From assembly GCF_900114845.1 (NCBI RefSeq), contig NZ_FOUK01000004.1:558001-622000 (forward strand): a DNA stretch of 64,000 nucleotides, given 5' to 3'. This DNA comes from Pimelobacter simplex. Lineage in GTDB: Bacteria > Actinomycetota > Actinomycetes > Propionibacteriales > Nocardioidaceae. The notes beneath the pieces are model-generated. The model was not told the origin of the DNA. It saw nothing but the letters and a program-made list of their open reading frames with translations, and did no database searches. Shown here piece after piece: positions 51,886 through 59,494 of the stretch. Every line of letters begins with the position of its first letter. Positions within the stretch are counted from its first letter, which is position 1. The translations under genes and the position numbers were made by a program.

Positions 51886-52614
51886 GTGACCACCGACCCG
51901 CATGCCTGGCTCGTCTCGCTCGAGGGCGTCCCGTCCGGCTTCGCCGGCGCCCGCGACGGCATCGACGTCCTCCTGCGTGACCGCGGCCTGCGCCGGACCG
52001 GACCGGACCTGACCGCCGAGTCGCTCCTGCGCGGCGCCCACGCGAGCGCCGTCCTCGAGGGCTCCGGCTCGACGCTCGCACAGGTGCGCACGGGTGCGGG
52101 CGACGAGATCTCCGCCGATGCGGTGCGGCTGGCGACCGAGCTGCTGTCCCTGGTCCCGGTGCTGCGCCGGCAGCCGCTCCAGGCGCTGGCGCGGATGCAC
52201 ACCCTCGCGGCGCGGGGCACGCTGCCCGACGAGCTCCTCGGCCGGCCGCGCGACGGCGAGTCCGCGGCCAAGCTGCGCGGCATCGCCGAGCTGGTCACCG
52301 CGCCCACCGAGGCGCCGGCGCTCGCGGTCGCGGCCGTCGTCCACGCCGAGCTGGTGACCGCGGCGCCCTTCGGCTCCCACAACGGCATCGTGGCGCGCGC
52401 GGCGGAGCGGCTGGTGCTGGCCGCGAAGGGCGTCGACGAGAAGTCGCTGGTTGTTCCCGAGGCGGCCCACCTGGCGCTGCGCCCGCAGTACGAGTCGAAC
52501 CTGCGCGGCTGGTCCATCGGCGGTCCGGCGGGCATGCACGCGTGGCTGCTCTACGCGACGGAGGCCTACGCGGCCGCGGCCGAGGCCAGCCCGCTCGTGC
52601 GCGACGCCGAGTAG
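51886..52614 (+). CDS. Conserved actinobacterial protein with degenerate Fic-like motifs
   Basis: A 242-residue protein that occupies the place of M. tuberculosis Rv3662c in the conserved block. The helix with ASAVLEGSG (residues 53-61) resembles the (S/T)xxxE(G/N) inhibitory motif of Fic proteins. AAPFGSHNGIVAR (about 159-171) aligns with the Fic HxFx(D/E)GNGRxxR loop: Phe162, Asn166, Gly167 and Arg171 are kept, but the catalytic His is Ala160 and the (D/E)GN and second Arg positions differ. AMP-transfer activity is therefore unlikely; it may be a scaffold or a diverged enzyme. Start GTG 51886. Fic relationship is inferred from motifs only. Confidence 0.7.
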   Translation: MTTDPHAWLVSLEGVPSGFAGARDGIDVLLRDRGLRRTGPDLTAESLLRGAHASAVLEGSGSTLAQVRTGAGDEISADAVRLATELLSLVPVLRRQPLQALARMHTLAARGTLPDELLGRPRDGESAAKLRGIAELVTAPTEAPALAVAAVVHAELVTAAPFGSHNGIVARAAERLVLAAKGVDEKSLVVPEAAHLALRPQYESNLRGWSIGGPAGMHAWLLYATEAYAAAAEASPLVRDAE

Positions 52615-52639
52615 CGGGGGGGGCGAAAGAGCCCGGACA

Positions 52640-52815
52640 TGCAGGTGGCACCCGAGCCGTAGTCGTCTCGGGTGCCACCGCTGACACGTGAACCATGGCT
52701 ACCAGGCGTGCACCGGTAATTGCTGCCCCGGACATCTTCCGGGTTTCAGCGCCCTGTTAGGAAGGGTGGATCGCCGCGTGGGTACCGGGATCACGTGTTG
52801 CTCTTCTGTTCTTGG
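52640..52815 (-). ncRNA. Candidate structured small RNA, possibly Ms1/6S-like
   Basis: Read on the minus strand, this stretch has a long closing stem: ACACGTGA (52791-52798) pairs with TCACGTGT (52684-52691), continued by GGTACC/GGTAGCC, GGCG/CGCC and CACC/GGTG segments separated by internal loops. Two inner hairpins follow, CCCT/AGGG (about 52752-52766) and GCTG-AAA-CCCGGA-loop-TCCGGG-G-CAGC (52722-52750). A promoter-like element precedes it (52821-52849) and a 13-bp terminator-like hairpin ends it. It lies between the Rv3661-like and Rv3662c-like genes, the same place and orientation as M. tuberculosis MTS2823 (Ms1), an RNA polymerase-binding RNA. The identity is inferred from synteny and rod-like folding. 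Confidence 0.6.
52644..52679. terminator. Strong intergenic hairpin, likely bidirectional terminator
   Basis: A perfect 13-bp stem, GGTGGCACCCGAG (52644-52656) with CTCGGGTGCCACC (52667-52679), around a 10-base loop, begins 30 bp after the Fic-like gene stop. No T-run follows on the plus strand. On the minus strand it would close the candidate small RNA. Confidence 0.7.
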
Positions 52816-52820
52816 TGTCC

Positions 52821-52849
52821 TTTGTACGCCGCTCCCCGAGCACCTTCAA
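52821..52849 (-). promoter_or_regulatory. Promoter-like element for the candidate small RNA
   Basis: On the minus strand TTGAAG (52849-52844), a 17-base spacer and TACAAA (52826-52821) resemble sigma-70-class -35 and -10 boxes, 4 of 6 matches each. Transcription would start near 52812-52815, just before the long closing stem of the structured region. Confidence 0.5.
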
Positions 52850-52904
52850 GGGTTGTCTTTTACTCTCGACCGGGGGAGTGTGGCCGGTTGGGGAGCCGGC
52901 TCCC

Positions 52905-53723
52905 TCAGGCGCTGAAGGTGCGGCGCCGGGCGCCGATCCAGACCGCGGCACCGACGGCGACGACACCGCCGACCGCGAGTGCCGCGAGCGTCGGCTTCGG
53001 CGGCGGGAGGTGCAGCCGGGACTGCAGCGCCACCGGCCGGGTGAACACCAGCACCGGCCACCCGCGCGAGGCCGCGACCTTGCGCAGCTCCTTGTCCGGG
53101 TTGACGGCGTGGGGGTGGCCGACCGCCTCCAGCATCGGGACGTCGGTCACCGAGTCGGAGTAGCCGTAGCTGTTGTCGAGGTCGTAGCCGACGCTCGCGG
53201 CGAGCTCCCGGATCGCGGTCGCCTTCTCGTCGGCGTACGCGTAGTACTCGATCTCGCCGGTGTAGCGGCCGTCCTCGACCTTGAGCCGGGTCGCGACGAC
53301 GCGGTCGGCGCCGAGGAGGGCGCCGATCGGCTCGACCACCTCGCTGCCGGACGTCGACACGATGACGACGTCACGCCCGGCGGCGTGGTGCTCTTCGATG
53401 AGGCGGACCGCCTCGTCGTACACCAGGGGGTCGACGACGTTGTGCAGCGTGTCCGCGACGATCTCGCGGACCGTCGCGACGTCCCAGCCGGCGCAGAGCT
53501 GCGACATGAACTGCCGCATCTTCTCGACCTGGTCGTGGTCGGCGCCGCCGACCATGAAGACGAACTGGGCGTAGGCCGAGCGCAGGACCGCTCGCCGTGA
53601 GATCAGACCGCCGGCCTGGAACGGCTTGCTGAAGGCCAGCACGCTCGACTTGGCGATGATCGTCTTGTCGAGGTCGAAGAACGCAGCGGTCGGCGGCGTA
53701 CCCGCGGGGGCCATGGGTCCCAT
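52905..53723 (-). CDS. HAD-superfamily IB hydrolase (SerB-like phosphatase)
   Basis: A 272-residue protein with the HAD motifs DLDKT (Asp17, Asp19), VIVSTSGSEVVEP (motif II Ser/Thr) and the motif III/IV region YGYSDSVTDVPMLEAVGHPHAVNPD. A cap region with repeated helices lies between motifs I and II, and a C-terminal hydrophobic helix (TLAALAVGGVVAVGAAVWIGA) followed by RRR suggests membrane anchoring. It corresponds in position to M. tuberculosis Rv3661. ATG 53723 is favoured by an upstream GGTGAG; GTG 53735 and ATG 53714 are alternatives. Substrate unknown, perhaps a phospholipid head group or phosphoserine-like monoester. Confidence 0.85.
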   Translation of the reverse strand: MGPMAPAGTPPTAAFFDLDKTIIAKSSVLAFSKPFQAGGLISRRAVLRSAYAQFVFMVGGADHDQVEKMRQFMSQLCAGWDVATVREIVADTLHNVVDPLVYDEAVRLIEEHHAAGRDVVIVSTSGSEVVEPIGALLGADRVVATRLKVEDGRYTGEIEYYAYADEKATAIRELAASVGYDLDNSYGYSDSVTDVPMLEAVGHPHAVNPDKELRKVAASRGWPVLVFTRPVALQSRLHLPPPKPTLAALAVGGVVAVGAAVWIGARRRTFSA

Positions 53724-53845
53724 CGTAGGTCTCACCCGTCACCCGCCCGGCCACCAGTCGTCCACAACGTCCCGTGCGGCGGTGCTCCTCCACAGCCGGG
53801 ACCCGCGCCGGCGTGGGGTTGTCGGCCCCGGGCGAGAAGGTCGTC

Positions 53846-54955
53846 ATGACCCGCAACCGACCCTCGAACCTCTCCCGGACCGCCCGTCGTCGTACGGACG
53901 GACCGCCCTTGGTGGTGACCGCTGATGACACCCTCCTGGCCGAGCTCCTGCCGCTCGCCGCCGCGGCTGACGTGACCCCGGCGATCGCTCGCGACCCGCA
54001 GACCGCGCTCGTGACGTGGACTCGCGCGCCGCTGGTGCTCGTGGGTGCCGACCTCGCCGACGCTCTCGCCCGCGTGGTCCCCGAGACGCGCCCGCACGTC
54101 TTCGTCCTCGCCCGCGATGAGGCTCCGGACGAGCTCTTCCGCACGACGCTGCAGCTGGGCGCCGAGCAGGTCGTCGAGCTGCCCGCCTCCGCGGGGTGGC
54201 TGGTCGAGCTGCTCGCCGACCTCACCGAGCAGCAGCCGGACCGCGGCCGGGTGATCGGTGTCGTCGGCGCCACCGGCGGGGCCGGCGCGACCACGCTCGC
54301 GTGCGCCCTCGGGCAGTGGGCGGCGCGCTCCGGCCCGGCGGCTCTCGTCGACTGCGACCCGCAGGGGCCGGGCCTGGACCGGATGCTCGGCCTCGAAGGG
54401 CGCGAGGGCTTCCGCTGGGACGCACTGGGCCGCACCACCGGACGGCTCTCCGCGCGCGCCCTCCGGGAGGCACTGCCGCGCCGCGGGAGGCTCGGGGTCC
54501 TCTCCTGGTACGTCGACGAGCGGGTGCAGACGCTCCAGGCGTTCGCCGTGCGCGAGGTCCTCTCGGCCGCGCGGCGCGGGCACCAGGTGGTCGTCGTCGA
54601 CCTCCCGCGCTCGCCGGACCCGCTCGTCGACGAGGTGGCCGCGCGCTGCGACCAGCTGCTCGTCGTCACCGTCGCGAGCGTCACGGGAGTCGCCGGCGCG
54701 ACCCGCATGCGGGCGCGCTTCGCCGACCACGCCGATCCGGGCGTGGTGCTGCGCGGCGAGGCGTTCGCGCCCGACGAGGTGGCGCGCGCGGTGGGACTGC
54801 CGGTGCTCGCCCAGATGCGTGACCAGCGCGGGCTGGCCGAGGCGGTCGACCTGGGGCTGGGACCGCTGCGCTCCCTGCGCGGCCCGCTCGCTCGCGCCGC
54901 CGCGCAGCTCCTCGGCGAGCCGGCGCGCGCCCGGACCGACGAGGCGGTGGCCTGA
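53846..54955 (+). CDS. Septum-site-determining/CpaE-like ATPase family protein (Ssd-like)
   Basis: A 369-residue protein. Residues about 20-125 resemble a receiver-like pseudo-domain, and from about 135 a MinD/CpaE-type P-loop fold follows (RVIGVVGATGGAGATTLACALGQWAA). The deviant Walker A GATGGAGATT lacks the canonical Lys of KGGxGKT, as in Ssd/CpaE relatives, so ATP hydrolysis may be lost. ALVDCDPQGPGLDRMLGLE and VVVDLPRSPDP are the other nucleotide-fold strands. It is the counterpart of Rv3660c and heads the tad operon; such proteins help position the pilus machinery or affect septation. Confidence 0.83.
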   Translation: MTRNRPSNLSRTARRRTDGPPLVVTADDTLLAELLPLAAAADVTPAIARDPQTALVTWTRAPLVLVGADLADALARVVPETRPHVFVLARDEAPDELFRTTLQLGAEQVVELPASAGWLVELLADLTEQQPDRGRVIGVVGATGGAGATTLACALGQWAARSGPAALVDCDPQGPGLDRMLGLEGREGFRWDALGRTTGRLSARALREALPRRGRLGVLSWYVDERVQTLQAFAVREVLSAARRGHQVVVVDLPRSPDPLVDEVAARCDQLLVVTVASVTGVAGATRMRARFADHADPGVVLRGEAFAPDEVARAVGLPVLAQMRDQRGLAEAVDLGLGPLRSLRGPLARAAAQLLGEPARARTDEAVA

Positions 54956-56166
54956 TGGACGCCGACGCTCCCGCGCTCGCCGCCCTGGTCGAGGAGGCGC
55001 GTGTGCGGCTCACCGCCGGTCCGGGCTCGCTCAGCCCGCACCGGGTCGCCGAGGCCCTGCGGGCCGCGGGGCGTCCGGTCGGGGACGCGGCGGTGCTCGC
55101 GGTCTACGAGATGCTGCGTCGCGACGTCGTCGGTGCCGGGCCGCTCGAACCGCTCCTGCGCCTGCCGGGCGTCACCGACGTCCTCGTCAACGGTCCGGGA
55201 CCGGTGCGGATCGACCGCGGTCGCGGCCTCGAGCCGACCGAGGTCCGGATCGACTCCGAGGAGAGCTGCCGGCGCCTCGCCCAGCGCCTCGTCGCGAGCG
55301 GTGGACGGCGGCTGGACGACGCGTCGCCGTACGCCGACGTCCGGCTTCCCGACGGCACCCGCTGCCACGCCGTCCTCGCGCCGCTGGCGCAGCCCGGCAC
55401 CGCGATCTCGCTCCGCATCCCACGCCGGGGTGGCTTCTCGCTGGACGAGCTCCGGGCGGCCGGTGCGCTCACCGCCGAGGGCCACGACCTGGTCGGCGCC
55501 GTCGTCCGGGCCCGCGCGGCCTTCCTGGTCTCCGGCGGCACCGGGACCGGGAAGACGACGCTGCTCGCTGCCCTCCTGGCCGCCGTCGACCCGGCCGAGC
55601 GCATCCTCGTCGTCGAGGACGCCGCCGAGCTGCGTCCCGCTCACCCGCAGGTCGTCGCCCTCGAGGCGCGGCCCGCGAACGTCGAAGGAGCCGGCGCGGT
55701 CCTGCTGCGCGACCTGGTCCGCCAGGCCCTGCGGATGCGTCCGGACCGGCTCGTCGTCGGCGAGGTGCGCGACGCCGCCGTCGTCGACCTCCTCGCGGCG
55801 CTCAACACCGGCCACGAGGGAGGGTGCGGGACGCTCCACGCCAACTCCGCGGCCGACGTACCGGCCCGGGTCGAAGCGCTCGCCCTCAGCGCCGGCCTCG
55901 GCCGGGAGGCCACCCACAGCCAGCTCGCGTCCGCGCTCGACGTCGTCCTGCACGTTGTCCGCGACCGGGGTTCGGGACGCCGTCGGCTCGGCGAGATCGC
56001 CGTCCTCGACCGGGACGAGCGGACCGGCCTCGTCCGGACGGTCCCCGCCGTCACCTTCACCGACTCGGGGCAGTCGGTGCCCGGGCCGGACCCGGCGGTC
56101 GCCGACCTCCGCGCGGTGCTCCACGGTGAAGGGCGAGCCGGGAGGGGTGAGGCAGGTGCACGCTGA
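54955..56166 (+). CDS. tadA: Tad pilus assembly ATPase TadA/CpaF
   Basis: A 403-residue secretion ATPase (counterpart of Rv3659c). The N-terminal helical domain is followed by the NTPase core: Walker A in SGGTGTGKTTLLAALLA with Lys200, an Asp box ILVVEDAAELRP, Walker B region MRPDRLVVGEVRDAAVVDLLAALNTGHEGG and the His box GTLHANSA. It powers assembly of Flp-type pili through the TadB/TadC membrane platform encoded next. Its ATG overlaps the preceding stop by one base (TGATG). It is somewhat short at the N terminus, as in other actinobacterial homologues. Confidence 0.92.
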   Translation: MDADAPALAALVEEARVRLTAGPGSLSPHRVAEALRAAGRPVGDAAVLAVYEMLRRDVVGAGPLEPLLRLPGVTDVLVNGPGPVRIDRGRGLEPTEVRIDSEESCRRLAQRLVASGGRRLDDASPYADVRLPDGTRCHAVLAPLAQPGTAISLRIPRRGGFSLDELRAAGALTAEGHDLVGAVVRARAAFLVSGGTGTGKTTLLAALLAAVDPAERILVVEDAAELRPAHPQVVALEARPANVEGAGAVLLRDLVRQALRMRPDRLVVGEVRDAAVVDLLAALNTGHEGGCGTLHANSAADVPARVEALALSAGLGREATHSQLASALDVVLHVVRDRGSGRRRLGEIAVLDRDERTGLVRTVPAVTFTDSGQSVPGPDPAVADLRAVLHGEGRAGRGEAGAR

Positions 56167-57043
56167 CCCGGTCCTGCTCACCGCGCTCCTCCTCGCCGCG
56201 GCGACCGTGCTGCTGGGGCCGCTGAGGCCTCTGCCCGCGCGGCTGCCGCCGGCGCCCGACCGCCTCGCTGGTCCCGGCCCCCGCTCCCGCTCCCGTCGCC
56301 GGTGGCGGCGGTGGCTGCCCGGGTTCCCGCTCCCATTCCTGGTCCCGGCTCCCGTTGTGGTCGCCGGTGCCCTGGTACTGCCGTTCGGCGTCGTCCAGCT
56401 GCCCGCACGCCACGTGGTCCTGGCCGGACTTGCCGTCGCGCTTGCCGTCGGCGCCGGCCGACTCCTCGCGGCCCGCCGCCGGGACCGGTCCGCCACTGAC
56501 CTCCGCCGCGGCGTCGTCGACCTCTGCGACGTCCTCCAGGCGGAGCTGTCCGCCGGCCAGACACCTGCCGCCGCCCTCGGCCACGCCGCGGCCGAGTGGC
56601 CGTACGTCGCTCCCGCCTCCCGCGCGGCGGCCTCCGGCGGCGACGTGCCCGCCGCCCTCCGCGCCCTCGCCGAGCCGCCCGGAGCCGAGGCACTCCGCGT
56701 CGTCGCGGCCGCCTGGTACGTCTCCCACCGCGCGGGCCACGGTCTGGCCGACGTCCTCGCCCGCGTCGCCGCCGACCTCCGCGCCGCCGAGCACACCCGC
56801 CGGATCGTCGCCGGTGAGCTCGCCTCCGCCCGGGCTACCGCCCGCCTCCTGGCCGCCCTGCCGGTCCTCGCGCTCCTCATCGGCGCGGGAGCCGGCGCGG
56901 GAGCCGGCGCCGCTTCGGGGCCCTGGACGTTCCTCCTCACCCAGCCGGCCGGTCTCGCCTGCCTCTGCGCGGGCCTCGGCTTCGGGTACGCCGGACTCGC
57001 CTGGATCGAGGCCCTCGCCCGCGACGTGGACCGGGTCGCATGA
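56156..57043 (+). CDS. tadB: Tad pilus platform protein TadB-like
   Basis: A 295-residue membrane protein with hydrophobic helices near residues 5-20, 45-85, 235-255 and 265-285, and a central soluble T2SSF domain (DLCDVLQAELSAGQTPAAALGHAA; AAWYVSHRAGHGLADVLARVAADLRAAEHTRR). GTG 56156 is chosen because a GGGAGGGG Shine-Dalgarno lies eight bases upstream; GTG 56147 is an in-frame alternative. It overlaps the tadA end by 11 bases and the tadC ATG by four. A Gly-Ala repeat (GAGAGAGAASG) follows the third helix. Confidence 0.85.
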   Translation: MHADPVLLTALLLAAATVLLGPLRPLPARLPPAPDRLAGPGPRSRSRRRWRRWLPGFPLPFLVPAPVVVAGALVLPFGVVQLPARHVVLAGLAVALAVGAGRLLAARRRDRSATDLRRGVVDLCDVLQAELSAGQTPAAALGHAAAEWPYVAPASRAAASGGDVPAALRALAEPPGAEALRVVAAAWYVSHRAGHGLADVLARVAADLRAAEHTRRIVAGELASARATARLLAALPVLALLIGAGAGAGAGAASGPWTFLLTQPAGLACLCAGLGFGYAGLAWIEALARDVDRVA

Positions 57044-57810
57044 GCGCCCTCGCCGCAGCCTCAGCCGCGATCGCGTGCAGCCTCGCCGGCGCGGTCCTCC
57101 TGCTCACCCCGCATCGCCCGCGCCTCTCGCGTCCGGGTCAGCCGGCGCCCGACGCTGCCCGCTCCGGCACCGGCTCCGACATTGGCTCCGACATCGCCGT
57201 CTCCGCGCCCGGACTGCTCCGCCGCGGCCGCCCGGTCTGGGCCGCGCTCGCCGGAGCCGGTGCCGCCGTTTTCCTCGGCGGCGTCCTGGCCCTCCCCGCC
57301 GGTCTCGTCGCGGCCGCTGCCACCTGGATCGCCGCCACCCGCGTCGAGCCGCCCTCCGTCCGGCGCCGGCGCGAACTGGTCCGCCGGGACCTCCCCCACG
57401 TCGTGACCCTCCTCGCCGCGGCCCTCCGCTCCGGCCTCGACCCGGCCGCCGCGATCGACCTCGTCTGCCGGGCGCTGCCCGGTCCGGCCTCGGCCCGGCT
57501 CGGACCCACGGCCGCCCGCCTCCACCTCGGCGGCGACGTCGCCGCCGTCTGGGCCGGACTCGCCCACGACCCCGAGCTCGCACCCCTCGGCCGGACCCTC
57601 GCCCGCACCCACCGCACCGGCGCCCCCGTCGTCGCCGCGGTCGAGCGGCTCGCCGCGGACCTCGCCGCCCACGCTCGGTCCGAGGTCGAGGACCGGGCTC
57701 GGGCTGTCGGCGTACGGGCCGCCGTACCGCTGGGGCTGTGCCTGCTCCCGGCCTTCCTCCTGCTCGGCATCGTACCGCTCGCCGTCTCCCTGGCCGCCAC
57801 CATCGTCTGA
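57040..57810 (+). CDS. tadC: Tad pilus platform protein TadC-like
   Basis: A 256-residue protein with an N-terminal membrane helix, a pair of helices around residues 66-100 and a C-terminal helix (VPLGLCLLPAFLLLGIVPLAVSLA). The central T2SSF domain contains DLPHVVTLLAAALRSGLDPAAAIDLVCRAL and SEVEDRARAVGVRAAVPLGLCLLPAFLLLG, the usual TadC ending. Together with TadB it forms the inner-membrane platform for Flp pilus assembly (counterparts Rv3657c/Rv3658c). It is coupled to tadB by an ATGA overlap. A pyrimidine-rich 163-bp gap separates it from the pilin gene. Confidence 0.85.
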   Translation: MSALAAASAAIACSLAGAVLLLTPHRPRLSRPGQPAPDAARSGTGSDIGSDIAVSAPGLLRRGRPVWAALAGAGAAVFLGGVLALPAGLVAAAATWIAATRVEPPSVRRRRELVRRDLPHVVTLLAAALRSGLDPAAAIDLVCRALPGPASARLGPTAARLHLGGDVAAVWAGLAHDPELAPLGRTLARTHRTGAPVVAAVERLAADLAAHARSEVEDRARAVGVRAAVPLGLCLLPAFLLLGIVPLAVSLAATIV

Positions 57811-57973
57811 ACATCCGTCACTCCTGCCCCATCCCCGACCCCCTTTCCTCCCCAGCCCCACCCCGGCGCCCACCCCCTCCACAGCCCCGCCTCACCCCCA
57901 CCGCTCCCGTCGCCACCCCCGCGCACTATCGGCACTCCCACGCCGCACCCGCGGCCCCGACGAATGGAGCGAC
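57811..57973 (+). other. C-rich, G-poor leader before the pilin gene
   Basis: A 163-bp non-coding stretch on the plus strand that is dominated by C with many CCCC/CCCCC runs and few G, unlike the rest of the operon. Such C>G regions are typical of Rho-loading sites, so it may set the ratio of machinery to pilin transcripts, or it may be an unstructured leader for pilin mRNA. No ORF or hairpin stands out. A GGAG lies before the pilin ATG. Confidence 0.5.
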
Positions 57974-58210
57974 ATGAACCACCACCCCTCCCGCCACCTG
58001 TCCCGCCACCCCACCCGCGCCCACCCCCGCCCCCGTCTCCGTCCCCGATGCCGGGACGAGCGCGGCGTCACGACCGCCGAGTACGCCGTCGCCACCGCCG
58101 CCGGAGCCGGTTTCGCCGGGCTCCTCTTCAAGCTGCTCACCGGAGGCTTCGGCAACCGGCTCATCAAGAGCCTCTTCGACCATGTCCTCGCGGTCCTCGG
58201 GCTCGGGTGA
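57974..58210 (+). CDS. Flp-type pilin precursor (DUF4244)
   Basis: A 78-residue prepilin. A long basic leader (His/Arg/Pro-rich, about 30 residues) ends at DERG, followed by the processed-pilin start VTTAEYAVATAAGAGFAGLLFKLLTGGF, with the type IV-like Glu five residues after the Gly cleavage site. This matches the DUF4244 family (Rv3656c counterpart), the likely major subunit of the Flp pilus assembled by the upstream Tad proteins. It should be cleaved by a TadV-type prepilin peptidase, which is not seen in the window. Confidence 0.85.
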   Translation: MNHHPSRHLSRHPTRAHPRPRLRPRCRDERGVTTAEYAVATAAGAGFAGLLFKLLTGGFGNRLIKSLFDHVLAVLGLG

Positions 58211-58216
58211 GGGGGA

Positions 58217-58585
58217 GTGCTCGCCCGACGTACCGGCCGGCAGCGGGGTGCCGTGACCGCGGAGCTGGCGCTGGCCCTCCCGACCCTGCTGCTCGTCACC
58301 GCCGGCCTCGTCTGGCTGCTCGCGGTCGCCGTCGGCCAGATCCGGACCGTCGACGCTGCCCGCGAGACCGCCCGCGCCCTCGCCCGCGGTGACGACTCCG
58401 CAGCCGCCCTCGCCCTCGGTCGCCAGGTCGCCCCTGACGGGGTACGGCTGTCCGTCTCTCAGGACGGCGACCGGATCGTCGTCACCGCCCGCGGCCGGAT
58501 CGCCGGTCCCGGGGGACTGTTCCGGTCCCTCCCCGGCGCCGAGCTCCGGGCCGAGGCGATCGCCGCCGCCGAGGAGCGACCGTGA
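58217..58585 (+). CDS. TadE-like pseudopilin
   Basis: A 122-residue protein starting at GTG. RQRGAVTAELALALPTLLLVTAGLVWLLAVAVGQ is a TadE-type N-terminal segment, with Gly before the processing point and Glu at position 5 of the mature part, followed by a short extracytoplasmic domain (TVDAARETARALARGDD). It is the counterpart of Rv3655c. It overlaps the following gene by four bases. Probable minor pilin. Confidence 0.82.
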   Translation: MLARRTGRQRGAVTAELALALPTLLLVTAGLVWLLAVAVGQIRTVDAARETARALARGDDSAAALALGRQVAPDGVRLSVSQDGDRIVVTARGRIAGPGGLFRSLPGAELRAEAIAAAEERP

Positions 58586-59325
58586 TCGCCCGCCGAGCCC
58601 CCACCCGGGCTCGCGCCCGCTCCCGTTGGCGTTGGCGTTGGCGGCGGGTCGCCCAAGCCGTCACGGTCCTCCGCGCCCGCCTGGCCTGGCGCCGCCACCG
58701 CTGCAACCGCCGCCGCGGGACACCGCCACCCACCCCGACCGACGAGCGCGGGGCAGCGACCGTCCTGGCGGTGGCGATGGCAGGGGTGCTGCTGCTCGTC
58801 GGCGCCGCGACGGGCGTGGTCGGCGCGATCGTCGTCGACCACCGGAGGGCCCAGGCGGCAGCGGATCTCGCCGCGCTCGCCGCCGCGGCTCATCCCGGCC
58901 GCGACCCCTGTACGACGGCCGCCCGGGTCGCGACCGCCAACGACGCCACCCTCCGGTCCTGCCGCCGCGACGGACCAGACGTCGTCGTCACGGTGGTCGT
59001 CCAGGGACCGCGCTGGCTCGGCCAGGAGGGCGACCTCACCGCCTCAGCTCGCGCTGGCCCCGACCCAGCCCCGGCGCCAGCTCGGGCGCCAGCTCGGGCG
59101 CCAGCTCGGGCGCCGACTCAGGTGCCCGCCGTGACACCCGTCGCGAGCAGACCAGCCGTCAGACTCGGGCTCAGACGTCCCCGTCGTCGCGCCGGTCCCG
59201 GTCGCGCCGCTCGAGGTCCGCCTCGTCCAGCTTCTCCGACAGCTCGGCGAGCCGCTTGTGCTCCTTGCGCCGCTTCCAGGACTGCTTCATGCCGCCCTTC
59301 ATCATCCAGAGCCCGAGGACGGTGA
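58582..59325 (+). CDS. Rv3654c-family TadE/TadG-like protein with unusual C-terminal extension
   Basis: A 247-residue reading frame. Residues about 53-160 match the Rv3654c family: DERGAATVLAVAMAGVLLLVGAATGVVGAIVVDHRRAQAAADLAALAAAAHP, with paired Cys near DPCTTAARVATANDATLRSCRRDG and the strand VVVTVVV. A basic N-terminal leader of about 50 residues precedes it. The family domain should end near residue 155-160. Beyond it are Ala-Pro-Arg repeats (12-bp units at 59074-59109) and an Arg/Pro-rich tail that runs 155 bp into the convergent gene at 59171. The tail may be a true extension or the result of a lost stop; the domain itself is secure. Confidence 0.7.
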   Translation: MIARRAPTRARARSRWRWRWRRVAQAVTVLRARLAWRRHRCNRRRGTPPPTPTDERGAATVLAVAMAGVLLLVGAATGVVGAIVVDHRRAQAAADLAALAAAAHPGRDPCTTAARVATANDATLRSCRRDGPDVVVTVVVQGPRWLGQEGDLTASARAGPDPAPAPARAPARAPARAPTQVPAVTPVASRPAVRLGLRRPRRRAGPGRAARGPPRPASPTARRAACAPCAASRTASCRPSSSRARGR

Positions 59326-59485
59326 GCAGCATGGAGACCGCGCCCCAGAGCACCAGGGTGCGGGGGGCGACGTCCATGTTGAGGATCTCCGCCGAACGAT
59401 GGTTGTAGTCGATGCTGGCGCCGAAGAAGCTGAGAACGAGCCCGAGCACTCCGAGCACCAGTACGACCAGTCCGAGCAGGAGCAT
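59171..59485 (-). CDS. Small two-helix membrane protein
   Basis: A 104-residue protein with an N-terminal membrane helix (LLLGLVVLVLGVLGLVLSFFG), a short polar loop (about residues 24-45) and a second helix (VLWGAVSMLLTVLGLWMMKGG). A highly charged, probably coiled-coil C terminus follows (RRKEHKRLAELSEKLDEADLERRDRDRRDD). The pattern of hydrophobicity and codon usage supports a real gene. No family was recognised. It starts 9 bp from the helicase gene stop on the same strand. Its 3' half overlaps the tail of the TadE-like frame on the other strand. Confidence 0.7.
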   Translation of the reverse strand: MLLLGLVVLVLGVLGLVLSFFGASIDYNHRSAEILNMDVAPRTLVLWGAVSMLLTVLGLWMMKGGMKQSWKRRKEHKRLAELSEKLDEADLERRDRDRRDDGDV

Positions 59486-59494
59486 GGCGGCAGG

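Noticed and set aside
52680..52800. Possible c-di-AMP (ydaO-type) riboswitch in the structured intergenic region
   Set aside because: The conserved ydaO core was not recognised, and no gene lies downstream on either strand in the sense needed for a riboswitch.
53724..53845. Position where mycobacteria encode the 6C (B11) RNA, between the Ssd-like and HAD genes
   Set aside because: The gap is only 122 bp and contains no run of six cytosines or the paired C-loop hairpins that define 6C RNA.
53371..56940. An 1189-residue open frame on the minus strand across the tad genes
   Set aside because: Low-complexity Arg/Ser/Pro/Ala composition and full overlap with TadA/Ssd coding sequence show it to be a compositional artefact.
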